Positions 16,406 to 24,995 of a DNA stretch of 38,074 nucleotides are shown here, piece by piece; the stretch's first letter is position 1; each line of letters starts with the position of its first letter. The notes under the pieces are model-generated. The model had not been told where the DNA came from and did not search any database. It was given only the letters and a program-made list of their open reading frames with translations. The position numbers and the translations under genes are program-made. The stretch is from Spirochaetae bacterium HGW-Spirochaetae-7. Its GTDB lineage: Bacteria; Spirochaetota; Spirochaetia; Treponematales; UBA12059. The stretch is from assembly GCA_002839245.1 (NCBI GenBank), contig PGXR01000001.1, forward strand, positions 4,284 to 42,357. The letters are read 5' to 3'.

Positions 16406-17089
16406 ATGGCTTTGATCGATATGCGCGACATCGAAAAAGATTATTCGCTCGGCCGGACCACGATTCGGGCGCTCAGGAACGTCAGCCTTTCGGTCGAAGC
16501 CGGCGAGTTCACGGCCATCGTCGGCCCTTCCGGCTGCGGCAAGACGACGATGCTCAACCTCCTGGGGTGCATCGACAGGCCCACGTCGGGAAGCATCAGC
16601 TTTGACGGCGTTCCGACCACGGGCCTCGGGGACGACGCCGAGGCGGACCTCCGGCTCGCGAAGATAGGCTTCATATTCCAGAGCTTCAACCTCGTGCCGG
16701 TCCTGACGATCGCGGAGAACATCGAGGTTCCCCTCATGCTCGCCGGGCGTCCGAAGCGTGAACGGCGTGTCCGCGTCGAGGAGCTCATGGAGCTCGTGGG
16801 GCTCGCGAGCTACGCCCGCCACAAACCGGACGAACTGTCCGGGGGGCAGCGACAGCGGGTGGCCATTGCGCGCGCCCTGGCCAACGAGCCGAGGCTCGTG
16901 ATCGCCGACGAGCCGACGGCCAACCTCGACGGCGCTACCGGAGAGAGCGTGCTCGAGGCGATGAAGGAGCTGAACGAGAAGAACGGCATTACCTTCCTTT
17001 TCTCGACGCACGATCCCCGCGTCATGCGCTACGCCCGCCGCATCGTCAGGCTGCGCGACGGAGAAATCGAGGGCGAGGAGGCCTCCTGA
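16406..17089 (+). CDS. ABC transporter ATP-binding protein, LolD/MacB type
   Basis: 227 residues. Walker A is GPSGCGKT (40-47). A Q-loop in FIFQSFNLVPVLT, the signature LSGGQRQR (~144-151), Walker B LVIADEPTANLD and the H-loop (STHDPRV) are all present, so it should hydrolyse ATP. The family pairs with MacB/LolC/FtsX permeases, which work by mechanotransmission on periplasmic substrates rather than by moving cargo through a channel. AAGGAG lies before the ATG. The stop shares one base with the start of the first permease. Confidence 0.95.
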   Translation: MALIDMRDIEKDYSLGRTTIRALRNVSLSVEAGEFTAIVGPSGCGKTTMLNLLGCIDRPTSGSISFDGVPTTGLGDDAEADLRLAKIGFIFQSFNLVPVLTIAENIEVPLMLAGRPKRERRVRVEELMELVGLASYARHKPDELSGGQRQRVAIARALANEPRLVIADEPTANLDGATGESVLEAMKELNEKNGITFLFSTHDPRVMRYARRIVRLRDGEIEGEEAS

Positions 17090-18294
17090 TGCTGCTCAAG
17101 ATGGCCATCCTGTCGATGCTCAAGCGCCCAAAGCGTACCATCCTGATAGTGCTGGCCGTCGCGCTCTCGGTGTTCGTCATGGAATTCGTGTCGGGCTGGA
17201 TAGAGGGCATGCGGGACAGGATGAACAGGCAGATCGTCGAGGAGAGCGCTCACATCCTCGTAGAACGAACGGAGCGCGTCGAATCCCTCGATCCGCTGGA
17301 GACGAAGGACTATATCGCCGATCCGGGCTCCGTCGCCGAGCGGCTCTCGGCCGACGCCCGCGTTCGCCGCGTCGAGCGCGTCACGCCCTTCGGCGCACTC
17401 GTGCTCGCCGGCAGCAAGAGCCTGCCGATGAGGATGGTCGGCGTGGAGCGGGATACCGGTTTCTTCGCCCAGGTTCCCCGGGGCCGGCTCGAAGGCTCGT
17501 TCCCGCCATCGGGACCCGGCATCGCGATATCGCGGAAAGCGCTCGACCTGCTTGGCGCTTCTTACTCCGCCAGGCTGATCGTGCTCGTCGAGGACGCGTA
17601 CGGGATGCCGTCGTACCGGGAATTGCCGGTGACCTGCGTCTTTGCGACCGATTCCACCGACTTCGACACGTCGACGGCCTTCATCGACGCCGGGACCGCG
17701 TCTGAAATCCTCGGTACCGGGTACAGCGCCGAGCTGTGGCTCCGCCTCGGAAATCCCGAGGATGCGGAAGCCGTCCGCGATTCCGCGCTCGCGTTCCTGG
17801 CCGGCCGCGACTGCGTCGCCAGGACCTGGAAGGACCTCCAGGGCGGATTGCTGGTGATGATACGCTACATGGACCTCTTCATGCTCGTCATCAACGTCTT
17901 CGTCCTGATAGTGGCCGCGACCGTCATCACCAACGCGATACTGATGAACGTATTCGAGAAGCAGAAGGAATACGGAACGCTACGGGCGATAGGCATGAAA
18001 CGACGCGATCAGGCATTCCTCGTGCTCGCCGAAGGAGCGGCGCAAGGCCTCGCGGGAGCGGCGCTCGGCGCCGTGCTGGCCTTGCCCGTCGTACTTTTCC
18101 TCAAGGCGAACGGCCTTCCCATCGGCGAGGCGAGCCGGATGCTCGGCGGTGGCGACGTCATGTATTTCGGAACGAATCCTTTTTCGACGCTGCAGAACAT
18201 CGGTTTCGGGACGCTCATCGCCGTCGCGGGGAGCCTCTATGCCGCCGTCTTCGGGACACGGGCCACGGTCGTCGACGCGCTCAAGAACGTCTAG
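17089..18294 (+). CDS. ABC transporter permease, FtsX/LolC type (first)
   Basis: 401 residues. TM1 is near residues 17-36 (TILIVLAVALSVFVMEFVSG) and is followed by a large periplasmic domain to ~255. Three more membrane segments close the protein: YMDLFMLVINVFVLIVAATV, a GLAGAALGAVLALPVVLFL stretch and a final GFGTLIAVAGSLYAAVFG. This is the MacB/LolC layout. The motif EKQKEYGTLRAIGMKRRD after TM2 is the family coupling region that contacts the ATPase. It forms a heterodimer, by inference, with the next gene product. Confidence 0.92.
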   Translation: MLLKMAILSMLKRPKRTILIVLAVALSVFVMEFVSGWIEGMRDRMNRQIVEESAHILVERTERVESLDPLETKDYIADPGSVAERLSADARVRRVERVTPFGALVLAGSKSLPMRMVGVERDTGFFAQVPRGRLEGSFPPSGPGIAISRKALDLLGASYSARLIVLVEDAYGMPSYRELPVTCVFATDSTDFDTSTAFIDAGTASEILGTGYSAELWLRLGNPEDAEAVRDSALAFLAGRDCVARTWKDLQGGLLVMIRYMDLFMLVINVFVLIVAATVITNAILMNVFEKQKEYGTLRAIGMKRRDQAFLVLAEGAAQGLAGAALGAVLALPVVLFLKANGLPIGEASRMLGGGDVMYFGTNPFSTLQNIGFGTLIAVAGSLYAAVFGTRATVVDALKNV

Positions 18295-18303
18295 GAGGAC
18301 ATG

Positions 18304-19539
18304 ATGACAATGACGGGATTGGCTGCACGGAACGTTTTCAGGAATCGGCGACGCAGCATCCTCAACATGATCGCCATATCGATAGGCGTCGCGCTGATGT
18401 TCGTCTGCCTCGGGTGGGTCCAGGGCTATGAAACCTATATATACAGCACGGTCATCCGCTTCCAGACGGGTTCGGCGCAACTGCTCCACGAAGGCTACGA
18501 GGAGGAGGCCGCGAGGCTACCCCTCGACCTGGTACTCCCGGAATACCCTCAGGTACGCTCCCGCCTGCTCGCCACGCCGGGCATCTCGGGAGCGAGCGGC
18601 CGGATCGATTTCCTCGCACGCCTGATCACCCCCGCGGGTTCGGTGAGGCTGCTCGGCCAGGGCATCGATGCCGAGGCCGAACGTGACGTCACCATCCTGT
18701 CCAGGAAGATAGTCCGGGGCTCGTACCTCGACGGCCAGCCGGGACTGCTCCTGGGATCGGGCATCGCCGGGAAACTCGGCGTCGAACCCGGATCGGTCGT
18801 GTTCGTCTCCGCGACCGACAAGTACGGCGTGGAGAACAGGACCGCGCTCCCGGTCCGCGGAATATTCTCGTTCGGTTACGGGGCGATGGATGACGGAATA
18901 GTCTATCTCGACCTGCCCTCGGCGCAGTACCTGCTCGACCTCGATGACGAGGTTACCCGCATCGTGCTCGCCGGCCCCGGCGGTGACAGGGTGCGGGCGG
19001 CGGCCTCCGGTTTTGTTGACGGACTCGGGGAAGGCTATCCGCCGACGAAGGCCTACGGCTGGCAGGAGTTCGCCAAGGCGACGGTTTCCGGGGTCCGCAC
19101 CGATACCTACAGTTTCTATGTCGTCGCCGTCATCCTGTTCGGACTCATCATCGTGGGAATCCTCAACTCGATGTCGATGTCGGTGCACGAGCGGACCCGT
19201 GAGCTGTCGACCCTGCGGGCGATCGGCTTCAGGAGGCGTGACGCGAAACGGCTGATACTGCTCGAAAGCCTGATTTTGGCGGCCATCGGTACGGCGACAG
19301 GGCTGCTGGTGGCCGCTCCCGTGGCGGTCTGGCTCGGGATCTATGGAGTAGATATCGCCGGATCCATACCAAAGGATTTTCCCGTGCCCTTCGGCGAGAT
19401 GTACCATGCCGACTACCGACCCTGGCACGCGCTCGTCAGCATTGCCCTCGGGATAGGAGCCTGCCTGGCGGGCTCCATCATCCCGGCGCGGCGGGTGGCG
19501 CGCCTCCCGATAGCCGAGACCATCGGGGGCGGGATGTAG
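18304..19539 (+). CDS. ABC transporter permease, FtsX/LolC type (second)
   Basis: About 411 residues. The plan is the same as in the preceding permease: TM1 at the N-terminus (SILNMIAISIGVALMFVCLG), a periplasmic domain, then TM2-4. The coupling motif RTRELSTLRAIGFRRRDAKR follows TM2. AGGAGG at 18293-18298 leaves five bases to the ATG at 18304. An ATG at 18301 is too close, and one at 18310 is possible. Having two different permeases with one ATPase is the LolCDE-like arrangement. Together with the LolA-like and barrel-like genes this makes a complete periplasm-spanning set. Confidence 0.9.
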   Translation: MTMTGLAARNVFRNRRRSILNMIAISIGVALMFVCLGWVQGYETYIYSTVIRFQTGSAQLLHEGYEEEAARLPLDLVLPEYPQVRSRLLATPGISGASGRIDFLARLITPAGSVRLLGQGIDAEAERDVTILSRKIVRGSYLDGQPGLLLGSGIAGKLGVEPGSVVFVSATDKYGVENRTALPVRGIFSFGYGAMDDGIVYLDLPSAQYLLDLDDEVTRIVLAGPGGDRVRAAASGFVDGLGEGYPPTKAYGWQEFAKATVSGVRTDTYSFYVVAVILFGLIIVGILNSMSMSVHERTRELSTLRAIGFRRRDAKRLILLESLILAAIGTATGLLVAAPVAVWLGIYGVDIAGSIPKDFPVPFGEMYHADYRPWHALVSIALGIGACLAGSIIPARRVARLPIAETIGGGM

Positions 19540-19566
19540 CTCGCCGGGTCGGCAGGCCTGCCGTAT

Positions 19567-21459
19567 CTACCTCAGCGCCCTCGTCGAGTTGAGCACGGCG
19601 AGCAGGGCGACGCCGACGTCGGCCAGCACCGCCTCCCACATCGCGGCCAGGCCGAAAGCGCCAAGCCCCATGACGGCCAGCTTGATGCCCAGGGCGAACA
19701 CGATGTTCTGCGTGACGATCGCCCTGGTCCTCCTGGCGCGGAAAATCGCCTCCGCGACGCGTGACGGCTCGCCGCTCATCAGCACCACGTCGGCGCTCTC
19801 TATCGCGGCGTCGGAGCCGGCTCCCATCGCGATGCCGGCGTCGGCGCGGGCTATCACCGGCGCGTCGTTGATGCCGTCCCCGACGAAGATGACCGAGCCC
19901 CGGCCGCGTTCCTGGCCAAGGATGGCCTCGAGCCGCTCCAGCTTGCCTTCCGGCAGGAGTCCGTGGTGCACCTCGGTGATGCCCGCCTCGAGGGCGACCC
20001 GGTCGGCGGAAGCGCCAGAATCGCCGGTCAGCATCGCGATGCGGCGGATGCCCAGGCCGCGCAGGCTCGAGAGGGCGGCCTTGCCGTCGGCCTTGAGCCC
20101 GTCACCGACCCCTATGCGCCCGGCATACCTGCCAGCTATCGCGACGTGGATCTCGGTGCCCGAGGCAGGCCTGCACTCGTGCTCTATGCCCTTTAGGTGG
20201 AGGAGCCGGTCGCCGCCGGCGAGGACCTCGCGCCCGCCGACCATGGCTACCGTACCGTGCCCCGGGATCTCGCTGAAGCCCGAGTCGTCGCAGGCCGGGA
20301 CTGGCCTGCCTCCGCTCGCCCATGCCTCCCGTATGGCGACCGCCAGAGGGTGGTTCGAGTGGGTCCCGGCCGCCGCCGCGCCGCCCAGAAGGGCTTCCTC
20401 GTCGAAGCCGTCGGCAGGCTCGAGCTCGCGCACGCTGAAGCTGCCGTCCGTCAGCGTGCCGGTCTTGTCGAAGACCACCGTTTTCGCGTCGGCCAGCGCG
20501 TCGAGAATCGACGCGCCTTTGATCAGGATGCCGCGCCTGGCAGCGCCGCCAAGGCCGCCGAAATAACCCAGCGGGACGCTTATGACCAAGGCGCATGGAC
20601 AGGAGATGACGAGCATGATCAAGGCGCGATACGCCCAGTCGGCGAAACGCTGCCCCGGTACCAGCAGCGGCGGGAGGATGGCGACGAGAAGGGCCGCGAT
20701 GACGACCGAAGGGGTGTACCACCGGGCGAAGCGGGTGATGAACAGCTCCGTCCTCGCCTTGGATTTGGACGCGTTTTCGACCAGTTCGACGATGCGGGCC
20801 GCCGAAGACTCTGACGCCGGCCGTTCAGCGCGTATCGTCAGCGCCGCGTCGAGCGCTATGAAACCCGACAGCGCTTCGGTGCCGGCCGCGGCGGGCCGGG
20901 GCGCGCTCTCGCCGGTCATCGACGATGTGTCGAACGAACCGTCGCCGTCGACGACCGTGCCGTCCACCGGCACCCGCTCGCCTGGTCGCACCAGCACGAG
21001 GTCGCCGGGCGCCAGGTCTTCCGGCCGGCAGTCGACCCATTCTTCGCCACGGCGGACGCGCGCCGTGTCGGGCCGAAGCGCCAGCAGCGAGCGTATGGAC
21101 CTGCGGCTCTTGTTCGCTGCAGCTTCCTGCAGCATCTCGCCGATTTTATAGAAGACCATGACTCCTATGGCTTCCTCCATCGCGCCAATCGCAAAGGCGC
21201 CCAGCGAGGCTACCGCCATCAGGAACAGCTCGTCGAATACGTGGCCGCGCGCGATGTTCCTTGCCGCCGACAGGAGCACGTCGCGCCCGGCCAGCAGGTA
21301 GGCCAGCGCGAAGACGAGCGTAGCGGATTTCGGCAGCCAGGCGGCGGCACCGGGCCGCGCTCCGGCCGCCTGCACGAAGAACCCGCCAACGGCCAGAGCC
21401 GCAGCCGCCGCCAGCAATGCCAGCTCGCGCCTGGCCGAGGCGGAAAGTTTCGAGGCCAT
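19567..21459 (-). CDS. P1B-type metal-transporting ATPase, Zn/Cd/Pb class, without an N-terminal metal domain
   Basis: 630 residues. It pumps divalent soft metals out of the cytoplasm. All signatures are present: the TM6 CPC motif (287-289), TGES (182-185), the DKTGT phosphorylation site with D331, SNHP (His370, P1B-specific) and GDGIND. K593 in the penultimate membrane segment and D614 in the last one match the ZntA/CadA (P1B-2) metal site, so Zn, Cd or Pb is more likely than Cu. The usual N-terminal heavy-metal-associated domain (CxxC) is absent; the protein begins directly with membrane helices. The ATG directly abuts the ArsR-family stop codon, so the two are one operon under the repressor. 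Confidence 0.94.
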   Translation of the reverse strand: MASKLSASARRELALLAAAAALAVGGFFVQAAGARPGAAAWLPKSATLVFALAYLLAGRDVLLSAARNIARGHVFDELFLMAVASLGAFAIGAMEEAIGVMVFYKIGEMLQEAAANKSRRSIRSLLALRPDTARVRRGEEWVDCRPEDLAPGDLVLVRPGERVPVDGTVVDGDGSFDTSSMTGESAPRPAAAGTEALSGFIALDAALTIRAERPASESSAARIVELVENASKSKARTELFITRFARWYTPSVVIAALLVAILPPLLVPGQRFADWAYRALIMLVISCPCALVISVPLGYFGGLGGAARRGILIKGASILDALADAKTVVFDKTGTLTDGSFSVRELEPADGFDEEALLGGAAAAGTHSNHPLAVAIREAWASGGRPVPACDDSGFSEIPGHGTVAMVGGREVLAGGDRLLHLKGIEHECRPASGTEIHVAIAGRYAGRIGVGDGLKADGKAALSSLRGLGIRRIAMLTGDSGASADRVALEAGITEVHHGLLPEGKLERLEAILGQERGRGSVIFVGDGINDAPVIARADAGIAMGAGSDAAIESADVVLMSGEPSRVAEAIFRARRTRAIVTQNIVFALGIKLAVMGLGAFGLAAMWEAVLADVGVALLAVLNSTRALR

Positions 21460-21828
21460 CTAGAAGTCCTTCCTCTCCGCCAGGTGCGTGGAGGCGAGTC
21501 CGACTATCCCGCTGACATGTTCGTCGTCGAGCGTGTAGAACATGGCCTTGCCTTCCCGCCTCGCCCGCACGAGCCTGGCGACGCGCAGGGTGGACAGCTG
21601 GTGGCTGACTGCCGATTGGCTCATGTCCAGTGCCGTCGCCAGGTCGCAGACGCAGAGCTCGGCCACGCCGAGTGCCGTCAGAATCCTCAGCCTCGAAGGA
21701 TCGCCGAGTACCTTGAACAGCTCCGCGAGTCCAAGCAGCCTGGCTACTGGTGTCTCTGCCGCCCTGGCTGCAGCCACCGGCTCGTCGTGCACGATGGTGC
21801 AGAGGCATCGGTCGTCATCGCCATGCAT
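21460..21828 (-). CDS. ArsR/SmtB-family metal-sensing repressor with two predicted metal sites
   Basis: 122 residues. The start is the ATG at 21828, with GGAGG eight bases upstream; longer openings to 21912 lack a ribosome site. The winged-helix core has FKVLGDPSRLRIL and the recognition helix SQSAVSHQLSTL. Two metal sites are visible. The alpha-3N type has C59 and C61 (ELCVCDL) with N-terminal C8 and C10. The alpha-5 type has D102, H104, H115 and E118 in an exact DxHx10HxxE spacing. Together they resemble zinc sensors such as ZiaR. Metal binding should release the operator and turn on the ATPase that follows. Confidence 0.92.
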   Translation of the reverse strand: MHGDDDRCLCTIVHDEPVAAARAAETPVARLLGLAELFKVLGDPSRLRILTALGVAELCVCDLATALDMSQSAVSHQLSTLRVARLVRARREGKAMFYTLDDEHVSGIVGLASTHLAERKDF

Positions 21829-21859
21829 GGGTGCTGCCTCCGTTATCATATGAGTGAAT

Positions 21860-21879
21860 ATATGAGCATACGAACATAT
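21860..21879 (-). promoter_or_regulatory. Candidate ArsR/SmtB operator
   Basis: ATATG (21860-21864) and CATAT (21875-21879) flank an imperfect 20-base palindrome 32-51 bases before the repressor start codon. The whole strip 21847-21890 is AT-rich and repeats ATATGAG. SmtB-type operators have similar ATATGAN arms. A reverse-strand TTACAT (21885-21880)/TATTCA pair, 17 bases apart, could be the promoter that the operator overlaps. Confidence 0.45.
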
Positions 21880-21924
21880 GTAAGATATACAAGCTGCTCG
21901 TCGATAAATCAAGGGGTCGGCGGT

Positions 21925-23178
21925 TCAGTTTTCCAGGATGGTTATCTCGACCCGCCGGTTGCGCGCCATGCCCGCTTCCGTGCCGTTGTCGGCAACGGGC
22001 TTTTCGGCTCCGAAGCCTATCACGGTAATGGCCTCCGCCGGCCTCGCGCCGAGCCGTATCAGCTCCTCCGCCACGGCGCGCGCGCGGTCAACCGACAGTT
22101 GCTGCCTTGCGGCGGCCGTGCCGGCCAGCGCCGTATGCCCCGAGACCTGGATGTCCCGGCCCTGTACCCCGGCGAGTATCGCGGCGATCTTCCCGATCTT
22201 GGCCAGCTCCGAGGGGAGCAGCCGCGCCGAGTCGGCGGTGAACTGGATGTTCTCGATGCTTATCGTCACGCCGCGCTCGTCGCTCGTCACGCTGACGTCC
22301 TTGAGGCCGGAGACGGCGGCCCGCATCTCGCTTTCGAGCCCGGCGCGGTCCATCAGCAGCGCCTCGATGATTTCCGAGCCGGCCTGGCCTCGGTACTCGA
22401 CCGTGCGGCCGTCCGACAGTTCGAAAACGAACTTGAATCGTTCCTCGTAGCCGGCAAGTCCTCCCCGCTCCTGGTCCCAATACAGGAGCTGGTCGGAGTA
22501 GCCGGCGATCTGCGTCGGGTACGCGATGGTCCAGGCCCGTGGCCTCGGCGGCTGGATGAATACGGTATAGGCGGCGCGTACGAGCCTGACGGGTTTTCCG
22601 GAGAGGGTTCCCGGGCCTTCGTAGCTGTAGCGGACGTCTATCGGGATGACGTACGGGTCGGCGATGCCGAAATCGTCCCGGAAATCCTGCCTCTCCTCGC
22701 CGGGCGCGTTCCAGGTGTCGCCCGGCTTGAGATCCCTGTCAGGAAAGGTCGGCACGCTGCGGACGGTCGGCATGAAGTAGTTCGGTGCTATCTCGAAGCG
22801 TCCGTCGGGCAGTTGCCAGTACTCGGAGCGGTAGATCTTGTCGGTGACGAAGGAGACTCCGCCCGCGTACTGGACGCTGGTGGAGAAGTCGCCGCGGAGC
22901 AGGGAGGCTCCGTCGGCCCTGGTATCCGCGACCTCGAAGGCTATCCTGTTGACGATGCGCGCGGAGTGGGACCATTGGCGGTTTATGTAGACGTCCTCGT
23001 CGACGGTCGAGGCGACGCGGAACTTGTCGCCCTTGGCGTACGCGAACTTGAATTCGTCGGCGAAGGCAGGCCTCGCGACAGAGAGCGCAAGGAGCGTGGT
23101 GGCCAGGATGACTCGTGTACGGCGCGACGTCGTACCGCGGCTAGTCCCTGGTGTCACGAAGCTTGTTGATGGACTCAT
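21925..23178 (-). CDS. OmpA-family protein with peptidoglycan-binding C-terminal domain
   Basis: 417 residues. The signal peptide is in ~20-42 (ILATTLLALSVARPAFA). A large periplasmic beta-rich N-terminal part (~43-300) of unknown family follows. The C-terminal OmpA/Pal-like domain (~300-417) has the features VTISIENIQFTADSARLLP, the VSGHTALAGTAAARQQLS loop and ARAVAEELIRLGA, with GMARNRRVEI at the end, the Arg pair that contacts diaminopimelate in OmpA-like domains. It probably tethers the envelope to peptidoglycan. The ATG at 23178 has a weak AGGCAGG upstream. It has its own promoter region and is not clearly coupled to its neighbours. Confidence 0.9.
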   Translation of the reverse strand: MSPSTSFVTPGTSRGTTSRRTRVILATTLLALSVARPAFADEFKFAYAKGDKFRVASTVDEDVYINRQWSHSARIVNRIAFEVADTRADGASLLRGDFSTSVQYAGGVSFVTDKIYRSEYWQLPDGRFEIAPNYFMPTVRSVPTFPDRDLKPGDTWNAPGEERQDFRDDFGIADPYVIPIDVRYSYEGPGTLSGKPVRLVRAAYTVFIQPPRPRAWTIAYPTQIAGYSDQLLYWDQERGGLAGYEERFKFVFELSDGRTVEYRGQAGSEIIEALLMDRAGLESEMRAAVSGLKDVSVTSDERGVTISIENIQFTADSARLLPSELAKIGKIAAILAGVQGRDIQVSGHTALAGTAAARQQLSVDRARAVAEELIRLGARPAEAITVIGFGAEKPVADNGTEAGMARNRRVEITILEN

Positions 23179-23288
23179 TCGCGCCTGCCTTTCCGGTCCT
23201 TCGCGTCGATCGGTCGATGGATACCCTTTCCAGTATCGGTCAGGAATCGGCCTTTCCCGAGTCTTGACGACCCGGTCGAGGCTCCTCG

Positions 23289-24704
23289 TCAGTCGGGATG
23301 TCCGAGGCAGGAGGCCGCGGTGTTTATCTCCAGGAAGTTGGTCGTCTCGCTCTGGCCGGGCGAACCGCCGATGATGGCGACCAGGTCCTCGGTCTCTATT
23401 GCGCCGCGCGCCACGAGCCGTTCGAGCGAGTGCGACACGAGCTGGTCTGTCGTGTGAGCCGCGTCAGACTGCTCGGAGAATACGCCGAAGGTCAGGCTCA
23501 ACGAGCGGACCGTCGACATCTGCGGGCTGAACGCGTATATCGGCACGTGGCTCCGATAGCTCGAGATGAGGCGCGCAATACGACCTGATTCGGTGTCCGC
23601 GATGATGGCCTTGATGGGCAGCCTGAGGGCGGAGAGGGCGACGCTGCGGGCAAGGTAATCGCGCACCCGGTTCGGCGTGGCCTCGCTTATCATGGACTCG
23701 CCCCTGGGCTTCTGGCTCTCCGCCTGCATCGCGATGCGCGCCATCGTCCGTACGGACTCGAGGGGGTACTTCCCGAACGCCGTCTCGCCGGACAGCATCA
23801 GCGCGTCGGTTCCGTCGAACACGGCATTGGCGACGTCCGATACCTCGGCGCGCGTCGGACGCGGATTCTCGATCATCGTATGGAGCATCTGCGTCGCCGT
23901 TATCACCGGCTTGCCCTTGCGGACGCAGGCCTCGATGATGGTCTTCTGTATGCCTGGCAGTCGTTCGAAGGGAATCTCCACGCCGAGGTCGCCGCGCGCC
24001 ACCATCGCGCCGTCGGCGAAATCGAGGATCTCGGGCAGGTTGGTAACGCCCTGGATGTTTTCGATCTTCGCGATGATCCGCGCCTTGCTCCCGTAACCGT
24101 CCAGGATCCGCCGCACCTCGAGCACGTCTTCCTTGTTGCGCACGAAGGAGTGTGCAACGAAATCGATTCCGTTGTCGGCTACGAACTTGAGGTATGCCCT
24201 GTCCTTCTCGGAAAGCGCCGGGATCCTGAGCGGCACGCCGGGTACGTTGACGCTTTTTCGATCCTTGAGCGTCCCGTCGTTCAGCACCTCGCAGAGCAGC
24301 ATGCCGTTGGCCACGTGCTTGACCACCAGCTCTATCGTGCCGTCGTCCATCAGTATCCTCGAACCGAGCGGAACCTCGTCCACGAACCCCTCGTACGACA
24401 CCGAGAAACCCTTGCGGACTTCGTCGACCTTCGGGATCGTCACGGTTTCGCCCGTCTTGAGCACGAGCGGCTCTTCCAGGCCGCGTACCCTGACCTCGGG
24501 CCCCTTGGTGTCGACCAGTATGCCTATCGTTTCCGATACGGCCCGGATGTTGGCTACGACCCTGGCCGACGCTTCCGGCGTCTGGTGGGCGGTGTTCAGC
24601 CTGACGACGTTCATGCCCGCCTCGTACAGCGAGCGAAGGAACGCGGGGTCGCAGTTGGTATCCGATATGGTCGCGACTATCTTCGTGAGTTTCTGGGAGT
24701 TCAT
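23289..24704 (-). CDS. pyk: Pyruvate kinase
   Basis: 471 residues. It converts phosphoenolpyruvate and ADP to pyruvate and ATP, the last glycolytic step. The substrate-binding Arg (VVRLN), DTKGPE, the catalytic Lys in AKIEN, the metal-binding Asp in MVARGDLGVEIP, the Thr in ITATQMLHTMI and the regulatory C-terminal domain are all present. Odd feature: the usual NFSH motif reads NTAH, so one potassium-coordinating Ser is Ala. The ATG lacks a Shine-Dalgarno and follows a CATACT box by six bases, so translation may be leaderless. Confidence 0.95.
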   Translation of the reverse strand: MNSQKLTKIVATISDTNCDPAFLRSLYEAGMNVVRLNTAHQTPEASARVVANIRAVSETIGILVDTKGPEVRVRGLEEPLVLKTGETVTIPKVDEVRKGFSVSYEGFVDEVPLGSRILMDDGTIELVVKHVANGMLLCEVLNDGTLKDRKSVNVPGVPLRIPALSEKDRAYLKFVADNGIDFVAHSFVRNKEDVLEVRRILDGYGSKARIIAKIENIQGVTNLPEILDFADGAMVARGDLGVEIPFERLPGIQKTIIEACVRKGKPVITATQMLHTMIENPRPTRAEVSDVANAVFDGTDALMLSGETAFGKYPLESVRTMARIAMQAESQKPRGESMISEATPNRVRDYLARSVALSALRLPIKAIIADTESGRIARLISSYRSHVPIYAFSPQMSTVRSLSLTFGVFSEQSDAAHTTDQLVSHSLERLVARGAIETEDLVAIIGGSPGQSETTNFLEINTAASCLGHPD

Positions 24705-24710
24705 GAGGAT

Positions 24711-24716
24711 AGTATG
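24711..24716 (-). promoter_or_regulatory. -10 box of pyk, leaderless layout
   Basis: CATACT on the reverse strand (four of six matches), followed by six bases and the pyk ATG. The -35 (TTCCAT at 17 bases) is poor. The call depends on the same -10 to start-codon distance found at four other genes here and on the lack of any Shine-Dalgarno. Confidence 0.35.
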
Positions 24717-24742
24717 GCGAAGCGCGGCCTGAAATGGAATAC

Positions 24743-24916
24743 TCAGCCCACGGTCTCGTTCGATGCTGGGTATTCGTCATCGCACTCAGGCTCCAGGAAT
24801 CCTTGACCTGTCGATTCATTCATTTCGAGGTCGTGAGTGGAACGCCTGGTAGCCTGAGCGTCATTGCCGGTTCCATAAAGATCCATATCCTGTATGCGGA
24901 GATTATGGGTTGACAT
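24743..24916 (-). CDS. Possible small gene, 57 codons, unknown
   Basis: A 57-codon reading frame begins MSTHNLRIQDMDLYG at an ATG preceded by AGGA seven bases upstream. It ends 38 bases before pyk on the same strand. It is acidic and polar, with no membrane segment or known motif. Its codon use is less GC-rich than that of its neighbours. It could be a real small protein, the remainder of an older gene, or chance. It is too short for standard gene calls. Confidence 0.3.
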   Translation of the reverse strand: MSTHNLRIQDMDLYGTGNDAQATRRSTHDLEMNESTGQGFLEPECDDEYPASNETVG

Positions 24917-24960
24917 GGCAAGTTCCTAATGGAAACCTCCCGTCGTTATCGACTTTAGCC

Positions 24961-24989
24961 TTGACGGCTGTATATGATAGCCATATACT
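24961..24989 (+). promoter_or_regulatory. brnTA promoter with overlapping 7-base inverted repeat
   Basis: TTGACG (24961-24966), 17 bases, then TATACT (24984-24989). The ATG of brnT begins six bases later. GTATATG (24970-24976) and CATATAC (24982-24988) form a perfect inverted repeat with a five-base gap covering the spacer and -10. This is a typical place for an operator bound by the BrnA antitoxin or the BrnTA complex. Confidence 0.65.
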
Positions 24990-24995
24990 TCATGT

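Noticed and set aside
19550..19563. CGGCAGGCCTGCCG palindrome between the permease and P-type ATPase genes
   Set aside because: A 14-base palindrome with no loop and no T-run; a poor terminator and possibly chance in GC-rich DNA.
21241..23169. Long forward-strand open frame (642 codons)
   Set aside because: It runs opposite the OmpA-family, ArsR and part of the ATPase genes and has low-complexity composition. The reverse-strand genes have signal peptides, domains and ribosome sites.
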